A DNA stretch of 8,497 bases from NCBI GenBank assembly GCA_964386525.1, contig CAYLSO010000047.1, forward strand, positions 1 through 8,497. The letters are read 5' to 3'. This document shows, in pieces, positions 5,910 to 8,497 of the stretch (within the stretch, counting starts at the first letter, position 1; the number at the start of each line of letters is the position of its first letter). The notes under the pieces were generated by a model. The model searched no databases. It saw only the letters and a list, made by a program, of their open reading frames with translations, and was not told the origin of the DNA. The translations under genes and the position numbers were made by a program. Origin of the DNA: CAYLSO01 sp964386525. GTDB lineage: Bacteria; Eisenbacteria; RBG-16-71-46; DASYSL01.

Positions 5910-7625
5910 CTAGAAACGGCTGCGCAGCCGCAAGTGCAGCTTGGCGTCGAGCGGGCCGTCGCCGCGGCCCCAGGCGAACTCCAGACCGACCCGCCCGAGC
6001 CCCGAAGGCAACGAGGCGCCGAAGCCGTACCCGGCACGGTACCGCGTCGCCGCCTCCCCCGTCGAGAGCGCCGCCTCGGGCGCGCGGTAGAAGACCGCCT
6101 GATCGAGGAACAGATAGACGCGCGACCCGGCGCGACCCCACCCGTGGTCGGCGCGCAGCAGCAGGTAGCGCGCCGCGCGGAACTCGTCTTCACGGTAGCC
6201 GCGCAGGCTCGCCGCACCGCCCAGCGGGAAGAGATCGTACACGGGCAGCGCGGCGCGGTCGCCGTCGCGGTAGCGGCCCTCGAGCCCGAGGGTGACGAAT
6301 CTCCGCTCGCCCAGCCGCCGCTCCGCGGCGGCGTCGAGCGTGAGGGTGAGCAGGCGGCCGCGCCGCCCGCTCCCGTCCGGCAACGTCTCGCGCGTGAAGC
6401 GCTGGCTGGTGACCAGGACCGCGGAGTAGCCGAAGAGATCCATGAGCGGGGCGCCGTCGAGCCACCCGCGTGAGCGCCGGCGCAGCGATATCCGCGTGCC
6501 CTGCCAGGTGGTCCTGGCCACCGGCCCGAAGCTGGCGACCACGCGCCCGCCCTCCACGCCGAGGCCGAGCGCGGCGCCCTCGCCCAGCGGCAGGCCCGCC
6601 TCCAGTCCGTATTCCGTGCGGGTGTAGAGGGTGTCCTCCAGCTCGTGCGTGAAGCCGAGCCCGGCCGTCAGGCGCGTCCCGACCAGGAAAGGCTCGCGGT
6701 AGCGGAAGCGGAATTCCGAGCGGCCGGCGCCCCGGCCTTGCCAGAAGGCGTCGGCCTGGCGCGCCGTCCCGGCGATGTTGGCGAGCGCCAGGCGCGCCAG
6801 CCCGCTGAGCGAGTTGTCCTGCCCCTGGTAGCCCACGATCCCGTCGAAGCTGCTGCCCCCCGCCTCGACTACGGCGTAGCGTAGCTCGCCGCGGCCCGCC
6901 GCGGTGAGCTGGAAACGCGGCTCGCCCACGCTCGCGAAGACACCGAGGTCGAGCAGCCGGGAGCGCCCGGCCGCGGCCAGCTCGCTCCGGTAAGGCGCCC
7001 CCTCGATGCCACGCAGGGCGCGCCGCAGCGTCCCGGCGGCGGTGCGGTGCGGGCCGTCCACCACGACGTTCTCCACCACCGCCGAATCGCTCTCGACCAC
7101 GTCCAGCTGCGCGTCCACCCACTCGCCGCGCAGCGTCACGCGGCGCAGGCGCACCTGCGTGAACGGTCGCCCGAGCTCGTCGTAGCGCTCCAGCAGGCGC
7201 CCGATGCCGCGCTCGAGGCGCCGGCCCGCGAACGGCTCGCCGGCCGGCGCGTCGAGCAGACGCCGCGCCTCCTCCGCCAGCAGCGAGCGCGCTCCCAGGA
7301 TCTCGATGTCCCCGAAGCGGTGCTGTGCGCCCTCGTCCACCGTCACCCGCGCGCGCACCGCGCCGGCGGTGTCGCTCAGCGACACGCCGGCCACCGTGGC
7401 CGCCAGGTTTCCGATCGCCGCATAGGCGCGCGCCACGCCCTCGGCCAGCGCCGTCCACGCCGCCCCGTCGAGCGAGCGGCCGGCCCGCCAGCCGGTCGAG
7501 TCGGCCAGCACGCCGGCCGGCAGGCGCGCGTTGCCGGCCCACTCCACGGCCGCCAGCCGCGCCGCAGCCGGCGCCTCCGCCGCCCAGGCGAGGGTGAGGG
7601 CCAGAGCCACCAGCAGCGCCCTCAT
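5910..7625 (-). CDS. Omp85-family outer-membrane assembly protein (BamA/TamA-like)
   Basis: A 571-residue protein of the Omp85 superfamily, which inserts or translocates proteins at the outer membrane. Residues 1-22 form a signal peptide: MRALL, a hydrophobic Leu/Ala core, and an Ala-rich end with likely cleavage near Ala20-Ala22. Three POTRA-like repeats can be traced by their beta-alpha-alpha-beta pattern: about 23-100, 102-178 (starting HRFGDIEILG) and 181-255 (VVENVVVDG). The rest is a beta-barrel (about 257-571) with family marks: YREPFLVG (309-316), the lid motif LRGYRED (474-480) between GG and a strand, and a final strand ending LHLRLRSRF with C-terminal Phe, a classic beta-signal. 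Three POTRAs and this length resemble TamA more than canonical five-POTRA BamA, so it may be an accessory paralogue. The ATG overlaps the upstream stop as ATGA, with only a weak GAGGG about 10 nt upstream. It is paired with a probable barrel protein that could be its client. Family is firm; the exact role is not. Confidence 0.9.
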   Translation of the reverse strand: MRALLVALALTLAWAAEAPAAARLAAVEWAGNARLPAGVLADSTGWRAGRSLDGAAWTALAEGVARAYAAIGNLAATVAGVSLSDTAGAVRARVTVDEGAQHRFGDIEILGARSLLAEEARRLLDAPAGEPFAGRRLERGIGRLLERYDELGRPFTQVRLRRVTLRGEWVDAQLDVVESDSAVVENVVVDGPHRTAAGTLRRALRGIEGAPYRSELAAAGRSRLLDLGVFASVGEPRFQLTAAGRGELRYAVVEAGGSSFDGIVGYQGQDNSLSGLARLALANIAGTARQADAFWQGRGAGRSEFRFRYREPFLVGTRLTAGLGFTHELEDTLYTRTEYGLEAGLPLGEGAALGLGVEGGRVVASFGPVARTTWQGTRISLRRRSRGWLDGAPLMDLFGYSAVLVTSQRFTRETLPDGSGRRGRLLTLTLDAAAERRLGERRFVTLGLEGRYRDGDRAALPVYDLFPLGGAASLRGYREDEFRAARYLLLRADHGWGRAGSRVYLFLDQAVFYRAPEAALSTGEAATRYRAGYGFGASLPSGLGRVGLEFAWGRGDGPLDAKLHLRLRSRF

Positions 7626-8497
7626 TCGAAGAAGGCCCTCAGCTCGGTGCGCGCCGTCTGCGTCAGCCCGCCGTCGGCGCCCGCGCGCCCGCTCCAGTCG
7701 AGCGTGAGGTTCACCCGCTGGCGCAGACGGTAGGCGACGTTCACCCGGAAATCGAAGCGGTCCGCCCGCACCGCGAAGCCCTCCGGCAGCAGCGTCGGCA
7801 CCCGATCGCCGCGCACCGCCGCCACGCGCAGCTGCGACTCGGCCCGCAACCGGTCGCCGGCGGCGTACACCACGCGCGGCCCGAGCCGGGTGACCACCCA
7901 CGTCTCCTCGCCCCGTGCGGCCACCCGCTCGAGCGTGGCGAAGCCGGTCAGCTGCAGACGTTCCCCGCGCGCGTAGGTGGCCTCGAAGCCGGCGCTCAAC
8001 TCGTCCAGCTCGCGCGCCAGACCGGCCCCGCCGGGCCGCGTCTGGAACGCCTCGCGTTGGGCCGCGAGCCCGCTCCACTGAAAGAGCCACGCCGGCCCGG
8101 AGCGCAGGCGCACGCGCCCCTCCTCGACCCAGGCGCCCTGCACGGTGGCGAAGCCCTCGTACTGGCGGTCCGCCAGGCCGCGACGCTCGATGCGAAGCAG
8201 CAGCCCGACACGGCCTTCCGGCGCCGACTCCACCTCCTGGCGCCAGAGGAAGGACCCCGAGGCGATGCCGGCGTCCCGCGCCAGCCGCCTCGGCGTGGCC
8301 AGGAAGTCCCCGATCTCCAGTGCCCCGCGCCGCCCGGCCGCCGACTGTATCAGCGTGCCGACCCGCAGGTCGCGCCAGCCGCGGCCGCCCGCTGCGCCGC
8401 CGCCCGCGCCCCGCCGCCCCCCCGCGAACGGCCGCGCCCCGAGCCGGTACGAGAAGCTGGCGCGGGCCACGCGCTCGGTCGCGCCCGGGTCCTCGCG
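7622..8497 (-). CDS. Probable outer-membrane beta-barrel protein, family not recognised (5' end beyond the window)
   Basis: The reading frame is open from the window edge to a TGA at 7624-7622, giving 291 residues of C-terminal sequence. A GTG at 8470 is in frame but has no special support, and the nine codons before it are also open, so the true start is probably outside the window. I do not recognise a named family. The sequence is dominated by alternating polar and hydrophobic stretches of 8-12 residues split by short Gly/Arg/Asp turns, for example GRVGLLLRIERRG, RLQLTGFATLERV, RFDFRVNVAYRL and RVNLTLDWSGR. Such amphipathic strands are typical of outer-membrane barrels. There are no cysteines or enzymatic motifs. 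It ends TELRAFFE, close to a barrel beta-signal but with Glu after the last Phe. It is coupled by ATGA to the Omp85 gene, which fits a client or partner role. A periplasmic beta-rich protein is an alternative. Confidence 0.65.
   Translation of the reverse strand, partial: REDPGATERVARASFSYRLGARPFAGGRRGAGGGAAGGRGWRDLRVGTLIQSAAGRRGALEIGDFLATPRRLARDAGIASGSFLWRQEVESAPEGRVGLLLRIERRGLADRQYEGFATVQGAWVEEGRVRLRSGPAWLFQWSGLAAQREAFQTRPGGAGLARELDELSAGFEATYARGERLQLTGFATLERVAARGEETWVVTRLGPRVVYAAGDRLRAESQLRVAAVRGDRVPTLLPEGFAVRADRFDFRVNVAYRLRQRVNLTLDWSGRAGADGGLTQTARTELRAFFE

Noticed and set aside
5840..6217. Upstream extension of the ligA frame into the Omp85 gene
   Set aside because: The added residues have no ligase similarity, whereas the overlapped frame encodes the final barrel strands of the Omp85 protein. 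The GTG at 5839 has GGAGGT upstream and gives the normal ligase N-terminus.
4268..6295. A 675-codon open frame on the plus strand opposite ligA
   Set aside because: Low-complexity, His/Arg/Ala-rich translation without motifs; it is antisense to a fully recognisable ligase and crosses a gene boundary.
7626..8090. Upstream extension of the Omp85 frame (726-residue frame)
   Set aside because: It would bury the clear signal peptide starting at the ATG at 7625 and overlaps the beta-strand-patterned upstream protein.

Overview
This window is gene-dense and very GC-rich (by eye well above 70% G+C). Every gene I can support lies on the minus strand, so biological order runs from high to low coordinates. 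The organism is a bacterium with an outer membrane, because the window holds an Omp85/BamA-type barrel assembly protein and a second, unrecognised barrel-like protein. The GC content and gene content would fit a soil or sediment lineage such as Gemmatimonadota, Candidatus Eisenbacteria or a myxobacterial relative. No phylogenetic marker here settles that, so the placement is only an inference.

In transcription order the window contains: (1) 8497-7622, the C-terminal 291 residues of a probable outer-membrane beta-barrel protein of unknown family, cut by the window edge; (2) 7625-5910, an Omp85-family protein with a signal peptide, about three POTRA domains and a 16-strand-type barrel carrying the LRGY motif; (3) a 70-bp gap with a GC-rich hairpin and a Shine-Dalgarno sequence; (4) 5839-3770, NAD+-dependent DNA ligase (ligA); (5) 3773-1623, a DinG/XPD-like superfamily 2 helicase with four cysteines placed for a 4Fe-4S cluster; (6) 1626-40, histidine ammonia-lyase (hutH); (7) 43 to the window edge, the first 14 codons of a further gene with a strong ribosome binding site.

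Four of the five junctions are 4-bp stop/start overlaps (ATGA or GTGA), which suggests one tightly packed, translationally coupled transcription unit. The functions fall into three blocks: outer-membrane biogenesis (genes 1 and 2), DNA replication and repair (ligA and the helicase), and histidine catabolism (hutH and perhaps the gene after it). The genes within each block could work together. The blocks have no obvious common pathway, so their joining looks like genome compaction rather than a dedicated pathway.

I see no rRNA, tRNA, CRISPR array, insertion sequence, phage gene or convincing rho-independent terminator. There is no gene-free stretch over 300 bp. I do not find a clear undescribed system; the most uncertain element is the partial barrel protein next to the Omp85 gene.
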